DNA of 64,000 nt, taken from assembly GCA_023053685.1 (NCBI GenBank), contig JALIGW010000002.1, forward strand, positions 47,802,778 to 47,866,777, in the 5' to 3' direction. A model generated the notes under the pieces. The model was not told where the DNA came from and did no database searches. It saw only the letters and a list, made by a program, of their open reading frames with translations. This document shows, one piece after another, positions 36,556 through 46,440 of this stretch; the first letter of the stretch is position 1, and each line of letters starts with the position of its first letter. The position numbers and the translations under genes are program-made. This DNA is from Diadophis punctatus similis. Its lineage: Eukaryota > Chordata > Lepidosauria > Squamata > Dipsadidae.

Positions 36556-38094
36556 GAGAGGGGAGGAAGGGGGGGAGGCCTCTTTCCGACCAGTTTATCG
36601 GTGCCTTCCCGTGATTTTTCCGCCTCGAGACCAGGCTGGTTAGAAAGAGCGTCGCTTTTTCTATAAAAAGAGCCTGGTCCCGACTTTCTCCCCTAGAAGA
36701 TTGTCCGACAAAAGGATTGAAATGGAAAAGGCGAGTGCCGGTGGCTTTGTTAAAGCCGCTCGCATTGCCTTTGGAGAAGCCATTCTAGCGAATGGGGCTC
36801 TGACGGGGCGAAAGGGAAGCGCTCCGCTCTCGTTATCTCCCAGCCTTAGCAAAGCCGGATTGCCTGCGCAGGGGACAAGGAACCCAGATGAGGGTCTCAG
36901 CTCGGGACCCCCAGGATCCCCCGAGCCCCGCTGGACCCTCAGATCTCCCCAAGGGTGGATTTCAGAGGCAGGTTCTTTCATCAAGAAACGTTTCACTTGT
37001 GCGGGTTTTGCAGGGGGAGAAAAGGCGAGCAGAAACTGTAGCTTTGGGCGCAATCCGAAGTGATCCAAATCTGAAATCTGGATATAGCACGGAAATAGAG
37101 TTCTGCAAATTTGTGCCGTTCATGCCTGTCTTTGAATCAAAGTAACAGCGGACTGGGTTTTAATAATATTAGCAATAATATAAAATAAGACAAAATAAAA
37201 TAAAAGTTAAAAAAAAGAGATCCACTCCTTCTAAGCATGGAACATTTATAAAGTCTACAGATTCTCACACCTGGATTGCCATGAAGATGACAACATCACG
37301 CTCTTAGAAGTTTCAGAACGTATCGTATTGCTATTTGCCATTTCTGTTTCTCCAGCCCCCACCCTCTGTGCCCCAGCTGGCGCGAGAATCGCCAAATCAG
37401 GATCCCGGTGGGTCCCTGGGATACTGCTTGGTCCCCCTGAAGAAATCGGGAAGAGAGCGAGGAAAAACCATAGTTGGTTGCGAGGTTAGAATTTCCCTGC
37501 ACAGAGACCTTTGGCAGGCACTCTGGTACGAAATTCAATCTCTATTTTTATGAGAAGTAAACCTTCTAAATAAATTTTATTAGGGGCAACCAATATATTT
37601 TTCTAGTCACTCCCTTTGTTCCAGCCCTACGTGTGTGTAACAATCTAAAACCTATTTATGGTGGGAAAACATGCCGGATCCGTCATAGAAAACCCTTTAC
37701 TTTGCAGGGAAAGTGATTTTTCCCAAGCACGCCCTTGTCATGGTGGAGATTTGGGGACCAGAGCGCTAAGCTGAGCCTTGTTAGGGACTTCACTTTGCCT
37801 GATCATGTGGAAAATACCTTCCATTATCCACAGAATGGCCTGACTGGCACTTTTCTGGCTGCGGAGGGGCGGGAGGGGGGCGGATAAAGTGAGGGGCGAT
37901 GGAAAGGAAAACGGGGGGGATGATGAGGGGCGGCCCGTGAGAGGCTTCTGTAAGGCTTCATCTCTGGCAGCATCAAATCTTCCTTCCCAAATCTTTGGAT
38001 CGCAAAGCCGGAGAGGACCGCAGGGGTGGGGGGGGGAGGAACTAGGGCAAATCTGACTCTGGCAACCCAAGCTGCCCTTTTTTCCTTCTCCGCA
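36448..38094 (+). repeat. Left arm of giant inverted repeat
   Basis: This segment is the reverse complement of 38352-39993. In sampled stretches of 190-400 bases only about 1 percent of bases differ. Divergence is higher toward the outer edge. An AT-rich block at about 37150-37220 interrupts otherwise CpG-rich sequence and is mirrored in the right arm. The open frames here (for example 36661-37068 minus) are mirrored exactly in the other arm and show no known domain. Confidence 0.93.
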
Positions 38095-38129
38095 AAAAGG
38101 GGATTCTTCCGGAGGGGAGGGTTCTAATC

Positions 38130-38181
<52 letters not shown>

Positions 38182-38351
38182 ACATGTCTGGGTGCCTTGA
38201 GATCTCTTATCTCCCACCGTGCAAGCACCCATGCCCCCCCAACCATGGAGAAAGCATTCCTTCCGAGAGTTGAAAGCGCGGGATCAAGTGGTTGGGAAAA
38301 GAAAAAAGGAGGCTAAAAGAGAAAAGGAAGGGAAGGAACCCAAGGGCTCTA
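38095..38351. other. Unique spacer between the arms, with (TG)n
   Basis: The spacer is not shared by the arms. It contains a (TG)n microsatellite at 38134-38178 and a purine-rich stretch toward the right. A unique spacer argues against a simple mirror-image assembly artefact. Confidence 0.85.
38134..38178. repeat. (TG)n microsatellite
   Basis: About 22 TG units in the palindrome spacer. Confidence 0.97.
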
Positions 38352-39993
38352 AAGCGGAGAAGGAAAAAAGGGCAGCTTGTGTTGCCAGAGTCAGATTTGC
38401 CCTAGTTCCTCCCCCCCACCCCCGCGGTCCTCTCCGGCTTTGCGATCCAAAGATTTGGGAAGGAAGATTTGATGCTGCCAGAGATGAAGCCTTACAGAAG
38501 CCTCTCACGGGCCGCCCCTCATCATCCCCCCCCGTTTTCCTTTCCATCGCCCCTCACTTTATCCGCCCCCCTCCCGCTCCTCCGCAGCCAGAAAAGTGCC
38601 AGTCAGGCCATTCTGTGGATAATGGAAGGTATTTTCCACATGATCAGGCAAAGTGAAGTCCCTAACAAGGCTCAGCTTAGCGCTCTGGTCCCCACATCTC
38701 CACCATGACAAGGGCGTGCTTGGGAAAAATCACTTTCCCTGCAAAGTAAAGGGTTTTCTATGACGGATCCGGCATGTTTTCCCACCATAAATAGGTTTTA
38801 GATTGTTACACACACGTAGGGCTGGAACAAAGGGAGTGACTAGAAAAATATATTGGTTGCCCCTAATAAAATTTATTTAGAAGGTTTACTTCTCATAAAA
38901 AATAGAGATTGAATTTCGTACCAGAGTGCCTGCCAAAGGTCTCTGTGCAGGGAAATTCTAACCTCGCAACCAACTATGGTTTTTCCTCGCTCTCTTCCCG
39001 ATTTCTTCAGGGGGACCAAGCAGTATCCCAGGGACCCACCGGGATCCTGATTTGGCGATTCTCGCGCCAGCTGGGGCACAGAGGGTGGGGGCTGGAGAAA
39101 CAGAAATGGCAAATAGCAATACGATACGTTCTGAAACTTCTAAGAGTGTGATGTTGTCATCTTCATGGCAATCCAGGTGTGAGAATCTGTAGACTTTATA
39201 AATGTTCCATGCTTAGAAGGAGTGGATCTCTTTTTTTAACTTTTATTTTATTTTGTCTTATTTTATATTATTGCTAATATTATTAAAACCCAGTCCGCTG
39301 TTACTTTGATTCAAAGACAGGCATGAACGGCACAAATTTGCAGAACTCTATTTCCGTGCTATATCCAGATTTCAGATTTGGATCACTTCGGATTGCGCCC
39401 AAAGCTACCGTTTCTGCTCGCCTTTTCTCCCCCTGCAAAACCCGCACAAGTGAAACGTTTCTTGATGAAAGAACCTGCCTCTGAAATCCACCCTTGGGGA
39501 GATCTGAGGGTCCAGCGGGGCTCGGGGGATCCTGGGGGTCCCGAGCTGAGACCCTCATCTGGGTTCCTTGTCCCCTGCGCAGGCAATCCGGCTTTGCTAA
39601 GGCTGGGAGAGAACGAGAGCAGAGCGCTTCCCTTTCGCCCCGTCAGAGCCCCATTCGCTAGAATGGCTTCTCCAAAGGCAATGCGAGCGGCTTTAACAAA
39701 GCCACCGGCACTCGCCTTTTCCATTTCAATCCTTTTGTCAGACAATCTTCCAGGAGAGAAAGTCGGGACCAGGCTCTTTTTGTAGAAAAAGCAACGCTCT
39801 TTCTAACCAGCCTGGTCTCGAGGCGGAGAAATCATGGGAAGGCACCGATAAAACGGTCGGAAAGAGGCCTCCCCCTTTCTCCTCTCTCCCTGCAAAGACC
39901 TGCCCCAAAAGAGAAGCTGTGAACTGCCAGACGCTGGTAACGTTCGGGCACAGTTTGGGGGTGGTATGTGAGGCAGGGGAGGGGGAGGGAACA
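38352..39993 (-). repeat. Right arm of giant inverted repeat
   Basis: Reverse complement of 36448-38094. The 135-codon mirrored frames (36661-37068 minus and 39378-39785 plus) differ at only four residues, each explained by a single base. The arm begins at GCGGAGAAGGAAAAAAGGGC (38355) and ends near the GGGGAGGGGGAGGG run at about 39977-39990. Confidence 0.93.
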
Positions 39994-40067
39994 TGCCAGA
40001 AGCTGCTTTTTGCGGCAGCCACTTTTTTGGCCAGGAGAGAGAGAGAGCGAGAGAGAGGCAAGAGAGA

Positions 40068-40198
40068 GGCGGGTGTGTGCACCCCCCACGGGACTAGCTC
40101 GGCTCCTCTGGGCTCTGCCTACGCGCTTCTGCCTGCGAGGAAGAGGGAGCAAGCCCAGAGCAGCCAAGCCAGTCCCGCGGGGGGTGCACGTAGCCGCC
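40068..40198. repeat. Stem-loop in the right tip of the foldback element
   Basis: 40068-40118 (GTGCACCCCCCACGGGACTA and following) pairs with 40149-40198 (CAGTCCCGCGGGGGGTGCAC), with a loop of about 30 bases. Purine-rich and pyrimidine-rich flanks (GAGAGAG left, CTCTCCC right) extend the pairing. Confidence 0.8.
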
Positions 40199-40435
40199 TT
40201 TCCCTCTCCCTCTCCCTCTCTCTCACCCGTTCCTTGCCTGAGCCCGGCTAGAAGCCAAACTTCCACCTGGGCTCAGCTGCAGAAGCAGCCGAGCACACGC
40301 TCACTCGCCGGCCTGCGCCCATCCCTGTTGCTGCCCCTTCGGTACTTCCTTCTGCCGCCACCTCGCTCACTCGCTTGCCACCCCGCCCCGCCCCATCATT
40401 CGCCCGAAACCTCCAAACTCCGCCCCACCGCGAAA

Positions 40436-40633
40436 CGCACCACTTACTGAAGTTTGACAGCTCTGGGCTTTCCCTCAGCTAGTGGGAAAAATCTTGCATA
40501 GTGCAGAAACTCTTCTCGCTTCGAGAACTTGCTAATTCTCGCGAGAAGAGTTTCTGCACTATGCAAGATTTTTTTCCCCCTAAACAGATTAGCCGAGAGA
40601 CCATGGAGCTGCCGAACTTCAGTAAGTGGTGCG
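40436..40633. repeat. 198-bp imperfect palindrome with 33-bp perfect inner stem
   Basis: The outer arms CGCACCACTTACTGAAGTTT (40436-40455) and its inverse (40614-40633) match at 19 of 20 bases. The inner stem 40487-40519 is an exact inverse of 40541-40573 for 33 bases, with a 21-base loop that itself can pair (CGAGAA with TTCTCG). This could be a separate foldback insertion within the larger element. Confidence 0.95.
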
Positions 40634-40750
40634 TCGCGGCCTGCCTGCACCCCAAAAATAATAAGCCATCCCCCCAAAATAAGGCCAGGGGCATTTTTGG
40701 GGGGGGGTCAAAAAAATATAAGCCCCTGTCTTATTTTCGGGGAAACACGG

Positions 40751-40798
<48 letters not shown>

Positions 40799-40816
40799 AA
40801 GACACACACACACACT
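40751..40816. repeat. (TAC)n then (AC)n microsatellites
   Basis: About 16 TAC units begin at the TA that flanks the foldback element and run to 40798, followed by ACACACACACAC. The left flank of the element also reads TACTAC. Confidence 0.95.
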
Positions 40817-40894
40817 TATCTTATCTGATTGTTCCCTAGGCAGCCTTTCTTTCCCACACTTCCCAAAGTTATTTCCACATACCAAGACAGATGG

Positions 40895-40957
40895 GGAAGC
40901 TCCTAACTGACCTTGGGGAACTTGAAAAGCTAAACAGGATTTGACCTTGTTAGTCAG
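40895..40957 (+). mobile_element. 5S rRNA-derived SINE, 5' part
   Basis: GACCTTGGGGAACTTGAAAAGCTAAACAGGATTTGACCTTGTTAGT (40910-40955; only key words quoted: AAGCTAAACAGG and CTTGTTAGT) is collinear with the 5S rRNA region spanning box A and the start of box C. It stops at GTTAGT, exactly where 41287 resumes. Confidence 0.6.
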
Positions 40958-40974
40958 TTATTCCAAAAAGTTAT

Positions 40975-41286
40975 ATAGGTAACTATCTTAAAACAACTCT
41001 GGGAGGTTTACAGCCAACAACAAAGTAGAAAAACAGTAAAAAAATATAAAACCCAATATAAAAATAACAGAAAAATCTGGTGCAAAAGTCATACCTTCTG
41101 CCTTCACTCACTTTCTCAATCCACCCTAGCCTTACCCTAACCCAACGACTGGGGAAAGAATCAGGTTTTAAGTGCTCTCTAGAAAGATAGAATGGCCTTT
41201 CAGATCTTGGTTGGGGAGACAGTGTTCCATAGGGCAAGGTATACAATGGAATAAGATTGCATCTGAGGTCTCACAAGATAGCAATA
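40975..41286 (-). mobile_element. Old L2-type LINE 3' fragment, inserted in the 5S SINE
   Basis: On the plus strand, CTGGGAGGTTTACAGCCAAC, AATCAGGTTTTAAGTGCTCT and AGATCTTGGTTGGGGAGACA follow the order of the minus-strand L2 3' UTR at 12280-12545 and 48800-49075, though strongly diverged. Confidence 0.5.
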
Positions 41287-41420
41287 AGTACTTGGATGGG
41301 AGACCACTGGGAAAAGCTAAATTTATCATCTTGAGAGAAATTGAAAAAGTCCTCCCAGAAGAAGGTAACAACAAACCACTTTTGTTATGCTGTCAAAGAA
41401 GAATATGTGAAGAATTCTGC
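41287..41420 (+). mobile_element. 5S rRNA-derived SINE, 3' part
   Basis: TACTTGGATGGGAGACCACT at 41288-41307 is nearly identical to the box C region of 5S rRNA. The SINE body continues to AACAACAAACCACTTTTG. Together with 40895-40957 it forms one 5S-type SINE head (SINE3 class). Confidence 0.7.
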
Positions 41421-42146
41421 AAGATTATTGTGGAAATGTTCTGACCTTTCCCCCCCCTAGTACTACTTTTATTTCTAAGGGGAAAAATAATTCTTAACGA
41501 TGTAATAAAACATCCATGGGGGAAGATGAAGTTATAAGAAGTTCCTTTGCAAACACCAAATTAAATTTAAACAATAAGGTTCTATTCAGCTGTAGGTAGA
41601 GCCTTATATTCTTGAAATCAATTAATTTAAAATTTGGCAGAGGTTTGAAGGGGTAGAAATAAAGTAATCAAACACTGAATAAACTCAGAGTTTAGAAGAA
41701 CATTTGCTAAAGGCTGGTGATGAAACAAATTACAGTCCTAGAATAGCTGCAAACACTGAATGAGAGTAAAGAAAAAGGGAAAAAAGAATATTAGCACCTG
41801 AGTACAATGTGTCATTTGTAAACTCTGAAGAAATTATGCAGATGTAATGGTCTCTCGCAAAAAAAAAGGAAATCTATAGTGAGACACTATTACAGATGAA
41901 GTTGAAAGCAAAAGTGTTGATGGAATAAATATCTAACAAAGACTTGGATTCACATAAATGGTCTGTAGAACCCTTGGTTTGCTCTCCTAATATACTCAGG
42001 CAGGCACCAACTCTGGAATTACCTGGATTACAGAGATTACTGTTTGCTAGATGTGTCGGCAGCTGTTTCTCTCCTCTGCTGCTCTTGCTGGGAGGCGTCT
42101 TGTGCAGCACAGCGAAATTTAGCAGCTGTGAGCTGCCGCTTTGGGT
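41421..42146. other. Unique sequence
   Basis: Nothing recognised up to the inverted repeat that starts near 42147. Confidence 0.4.
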
Positions 42147-42886
42147 CCTGTAAGTCCCATCCAGAAAGCACTGTGGGTCTGGGCTCTGACCTAGGCTTCC
42201 TGAGAAGATCACACAGCACAAACAGTGTCTCACAAACCTCTTTTTATTGTTAACAGCTGCTAATTGTTTGCATTAGCAGTCTTCCAAAGTTCAAATAAAG
42301 TAAAGTAAGTCCATGTAAGTCCAAGCAAAATCAAACAAGTCTGACTAAAAGTTTTTCATGTAAAAGCAGATAACACACACAGCTTGCTCTTTTTGCCAAG
42401 GTACAGTTTGCAGGAATCTTTACCAAGTTCAAACAGGAACAAAGACGGAGGCTTGAGTTTCAAAGACAAGATCTGGAAATAAACGGAGTTGCTTCCTACA
42501 ACTCACCCATTCATGTTCTTCACTTAAATAGCATATGGGAGGGGCCAATTATCCCCAAGACTTACTCACGAGTAGTCCTTCTCCTTTGGAACCATTCCTG
42601 CTTCTTGGCAGCTCTGCGCATGCGCACATTGAGAAAAGGCTCCTCCTGTTCTTCTTCCTCGCTCATGTCAGCCTCTGGAGGTTCTGGAGGCCTTGTCTGA
42701 ATCCCTGCCTCTGGCACCAAGCCTTCTCCAGACTCCAGGCCTGGCCTAGGTTCCTCCCCAGCTTCCTCGCTGTCTGACTCTGCATAGGCCACTGGCGGAC
42801 CACAACAGTCTGCGACAGAGAGAAATAGCATTCAACCTGGCTGCTTCTCTCTGCCGCAGCGCTTTCTGGATGGGACTTCTTACAGG
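42147..42886. repeat. Inverted repeat flanking an LTR
   Basis: CCTGTAAGTCCCATCCAGAA plus AGC (42147-42169) is repeated inversely at 42861-42886 with a 3-base insertion. Weaker pairing extends outward (GCTGCCGCTTTGGGT with ACCCAAACAGC). The enclosed 690 bases are LTR-like. Confidence 0.8.
42170..42830 (-). mobile_element. Solo LTR-like element, minus strand
   Basis: Read on the minus strand: TGTCGCAGACTGTTGTGGTC at the start, a GAGGA-rich U3, TGCGCATGCGCA at 42615-42626, GGGGATAATTGGCCCCTCCC, GCTATTTAAGTG as a TATA-like box (about 42521-42533), and AACAATAAAAAGAGG as a polyadenylation-like signal (about 42238-42252). This U3-R-U5 order, with no internal genes, suggests a solo LTR. The minus-strand frame 42562-42831 runs through U3 and is not a gene. 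Confidence 0.6.
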
Positions 42887-42919
42887 TAAGAACCTTACCC
42901 AAACAGCAGAGAATCAGCT

Positions 42920-43458
42920 GAATCCCACCACTAAATAAAGCATAAGGGCAATATCAGTTTGATTACATAAAAATTCTCCTGAAAACTGACTTGGTATACT
43001 ATTAAAATCCTACAGAGTTAAAGCTGTAATCTCATACTAATAATTTTTTTAATCTCTCCTTTATTATTTTTTAATAAATAAATCAAGGCAGTAAATATAT
43101 CCAATACACTTTTCTCCTCCTTCCCCCACCCCCCAACAACAACCCAGTTGACAGTTGGGTTGACAGAACATGACTGGCCTAAAGTTATCCAGCTGGCTTT
43201 TATGCCTATGGTGGAATTATAATTCACCCTCTCCTGGTTTCTAGTCTGATGCTTTAACTACCTTTTGGAACATTTTTTTTCAGTCTGGTACTCTTGAATT
43301 CCTTCTTTCCCAGAAATTTCCTATATTTTGTTACCATAACCAATTAGCTGAACAGAAGGTCTTCTGAACTCTGAAACTTTTATTCAATCAGAATTGCCTA
43401 AGATTACTATGTAAATATTTAATTTTCTATATTTTTTTGGCCTAATGAAATTTTTAAA
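42920..43458. other. Unique AT-rich sequence
   Basis: Nothing recognised. Confidence 0.4.
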
Positions 43459-43464
43459 TCAATA

Positions 43465-43708
43465 GCAATAGTAATAGCACTTAGACTTATATACCACTTC
43501 ACAGTGCTTTACAGCCCTCTCTAAGCGGTTTACAGAGTCCGCATATTGCACCCAACAATTTGGGTCCTCATTTTACCCACTGCGGAAGGATGGAAGGCTG
43601 AGTCAACCTTGAGCCTGGTGAGATTCGATCTGCCAAACTGCTGGCAGCTGGTGATCAGCAGAAATAGCCTGCAGTACTGCACTCTAACCACTGCGCCACC
43701 ACGGCTCT
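43465..43708 (-). mobile_element. Sauria-type tRNA-derived SINE, minus strand
   Basis: Minus strand: GAGCCGTGGTGGCGCAGTGG then TTAGAGTGCAG (A box), AGATCGAATCTCACC (B box), AGCCTTCCATCCTTCCGCAG, and the tail AGTGCTATTACTATTGC. The 6-bp TCAATA flanks (43459-43464 and 43709-43714) are a target duplication. Confidence 0.93.
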
Positions 43709-43714
43709 TCAATA

Positions 43715-44690
43715 CTCTGACTTCTGGAACCATTGTGTACTTTAGTCAGAGTGCCCCTGTGGTTGTAGGTTTTTTAAAAATTTGTTTGATCATATGATAT
43801 TTACACATATATCTTCTGGACAATATTTTCTGTATGCCATATATTCTAGTCACACAACAAAGCTAGACTGTAGCCTGGCAACCTGATTCTATTTTGTTCT
43901 AGTTAAACATACACTTTATAACTCAATAGGCAATTTGTGCTGAATTTCTTCATGCACTGAGGTATAAACTAATGTTGTACATAGAAGAGTATAGTAATAT
44001 TGATTGAAAAGGCCTTTAGAAAAATAGTTAGGGTATGATTGGAACAGCTCAATCTGTTGAAAATTTCAGTATGTGATGAACTGAGGACAGTTTATCAATT
44101 TTACAGACACAAACATTTTAATAATATATACGTATAATATTTAAGATTTTGTTTACAAGTCATAAGCATGCTTGCTAATGTATGCTGTAGTGCATACCCT
44201 TAGAATAATGGATAATCTAACAGATTTGTTCTCCCTCCTTCCCTCCTTCCCTCCCTCCCTCTCTTTCTCAATTTTTATTGAATTACAGTAGTCGTTTGTC
44301 ACTTTATTTGGATTTTGTTGTATTATTTGCTTTTGAAAATCACAATTGAGATGTAGATTGTATTGTAATAGGTTATTCAAAACTTACAAGTAACTGTCCC
44401 AGCTGGAAAAAGGCAGGGTTTGCATTCCTGTACTGTAATACTTTCCTGAAAGTCAGCCCTAGTGAAATTAGAGACTCATAAGTATGCATTGGACTGAAGT
44501 AACAGTCTAACAATAAGTATAATTTTCATATCCCTTTAATTTTTGTCTTAGTTGTTCATAGATATTTCATATAGTGTATCTTTCTGTGGCTGGATTCATG
44601 TATCACTGTGCTGCCCATAGTAATGTGTTTTGTTATGTTTCAGAATGCAATCACTGCATTTGTAAAGTATAGCGAATGGTAGAAAATATT
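43715..44690. other. Unique sequence with a CCTT/CCCT tract
   Basis: No gene is seen. A pyrimidine microsatellite (CTCC, CTTC units) lies at 44230-44272. Confidence 0.45.
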
Positions 44691-44698
44691 GTGTGAAC

Positions 44699-45126
44699 CA
44701 GTGGCGGGTTGCTCACTTACCTCGCTGCCGGAGCCATGTGCGCACATCTCCACGCTTCAGGGATGCACATGCTTGCTACACGCGCGCGCCCCCTCGCACG
44801 ATTTTGCTTCTGTGCATGTGCGGAAGAAAAATTGTGCAAAAATCTCACGAGGGGACGTGCACGTGGCGTGAGATTTTGGTGTGATTTTGCTTTCACGCAT
44901 GCGCAGGGGCAAAATCTCACCAAAATCTCACGCGTGCACACTTCCCCTCGTGAAATTTCAGCGTGATTTTGCTTCTGCATGCGCAGAAGCAAAATTGACC
45001 CAAAATCACCGAAAAAAATGGTGACACGCTGGGTGGACCGGCAGAGAGGGCTCCAGAGTGATTATGCAATCGGCTGCCCCCTACCAGAGCTGTGCACTGG
45101 GCAGCTCCGGCAGGAACCCACCTCTG
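44699..45126 (+). mobile_element. hAT-type MITE, 428 bp, with repeated GCATGCGC blocks
   Basis: The termini CAGTGGCGGGTTGC and GGAACCCACCTCTG are inverted. The flanks GTGTGAAC (44691-44698) and ATGTGAAC (45127-45134) are an 8-bp target duplication with one mismatch. ATTTTGCTTCTGTGCATGTG, TCACGCATGCGCAGGGGC and TTCTGCATGCGCAGAAGC recur inside in both orientations, each next to AAAATCTCAC-type sequence. Confidence 0.92.
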
Positions 45127-45183
45127 ATGTGAACCCAGTAATTATGGTTTATTCAATCAGGCGTGTTGGAAAAACATGCCCTG

Positions 45184-45370
<187 letters not shown>

Positions 45371-45424
45371 ATACAATTCTACAGCTAAAACAGTAACAAC
45401 CACTTGTAACAGTTGTTACTGTCA

Positions 45425-45500
45425 GAAAGGTTGTAAAACGGACCAAAACTCACTTAACAAATGTCTCACTTAGCAACAGAAATTTTGGACTCAAATTTTG
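45425..45500 (-). mobile_element. Fragment of the 59015-type MITE
   Basis: TTGTAAAACGGACCAAAACTCACTTAACAA (45431-45460) and CACTTAGCAACAGAAATTTT (key words AACTCACTTAACAA and TTAGCAACAGAAATTT) are the inverse of 59055-59105. Only one end is present. Confidence 0.65.
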
Positions 45501-46100
45501 GGAGAAAAAATATTTCTGGGTGACTATCTGTCTTACTTATTTTTGTTTATGATGGACAAATCTTGGTAGATCTTCAGCTTGGATTTACACTAGATCGGTT
45601 TTCTCATGTATACTAAGAAAAAGATTGTGCCAGTGAGCTGTCATATTCCCTGGCAAGTACAGAAAAAAAATTGTCAAAAATGTGTAACCTTCCAACCGCT
45701 GAGAAATAAAGGGTCCACTGTAACAAGATGGTTAAAGCCTAGCAGATCATCAGCTTCCAAAAATTTCTCCTCCTGTGCATTTGAATTCACATGGAAAGTA
45801 ATCTGACAAAATGTTTGTGATATACTATACATTTGGTCAGTTCTAGTTATTACGGTCAGTAATAAGAGATGAGGGAAATTTTAATTCCAAATATCTACAA
45901 TGTTCTATTGTGACTTGGAAGTTCAGAGACATGGGATAATGGGCCATATTATTTCCAAGAACAATAGGAGAATACTGACCTCATGATGGTTAGTTATGCC
46001 TACAATGACTTCAGCAGGGTGGAAGGATACAGATGATAGCAGCAGTGCTAGAAAGAAAATATAGGAACATTTATCTAAGGAGGCTTTGTCTTCTTTCTAG
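45501..46100. other. Unique sequence
   Basis: Nothing recognised. Confidence 0.4.
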
Positions 46101-46440
46101 CCTCAGTCAACATGAATGTCTGCTTCATTTCTATGACTGCACTGGTTGCCATTTGGCTTCTAGGTCCAATTCAAGGTACTTGCTACCACCTATAAACCCT
46201 TCAAGGCATGGGGCCTAATTATTTTACACAGTTTCCACCCAGCCTGTGTGATCATGCAGAGTAGGCATACTATGAGTCCCTTAGATTAAATGACATCAAC
46301 TGTTGGAATCCAGCAGATGTACATTTTTTTTGCAGTGCCTGCCAAATGTCCCCAGAGATTTATATGACTCCCATGCCTGATGATATTCAAAAAGTCTTTG
46401 AAAATCTGACCGCCTTCATAAGCCCTGAGGTAAAATAGAT
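46101..46440 (+). pseudogene. Old L2-type LINE 3' coding fragment
   Basis: CTGCACTGGTTGCCATTTGG then AGGTCCAATTCAAGGTACTT and CTTCAAGGCATGGGGCC correspond to the L2 LHWLPIGLRVQFKVL and KALHGLGP region seen at 61848-61925. It is strongly diverged, with stops. Confidence 0.7.

Larger units (their letters stand above)
36176..40750. mobile_element. 4.6-kb TIR-bounded foldback element
   Basis: The left end CCGTGTTTCCCCGAAAATAA followed by GAC (36176-36198) is repeated exactly in inverse at 40728-40750, a perfect 23-bp terminal inverted repeat. TA abuts both ends (36174-36175 and 40751-40752). The same ends flank ordinary short MITEs at 56379 and 57411, so this belongs to a TA-inserting, Tc1/mariner-like family. 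The interior differs from those MITEs. It is GC- and CpG-rich and consists mainly of two facing arms of about 1.65 kb plus several smaller stem-loops. No transposase is recognisable, so it would have to move in trans if it moves at all. Captured host sequence is a possible origin of the arms. Confidence 0.85.

Noticed and set aside
36661..39785. Mirrored 135-, 120- and 114-codon open frames in the two arms of the foldback element
   Set aside because: They overlap on both strands, have no recognisable domain and are explained by high GC with few stops. They mirror each other only because the arms are mirrored.
36176..40750. Palindrome as an assembly or missed-adapter artefact
   Set aside because: A unique spacer, arm differences, different tips and a perfect TIR with flanking TA all argue against a simple mirrored read, although long-read confirmation is still needed.
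42562..42831. Glu-rich 89-codon minus-strand frame
   Set aside because: It lies in the U3 part of a probable LTR. The acidic look comes from GAGGA repeats, and a similar non-coding region occurs at 25 kb.
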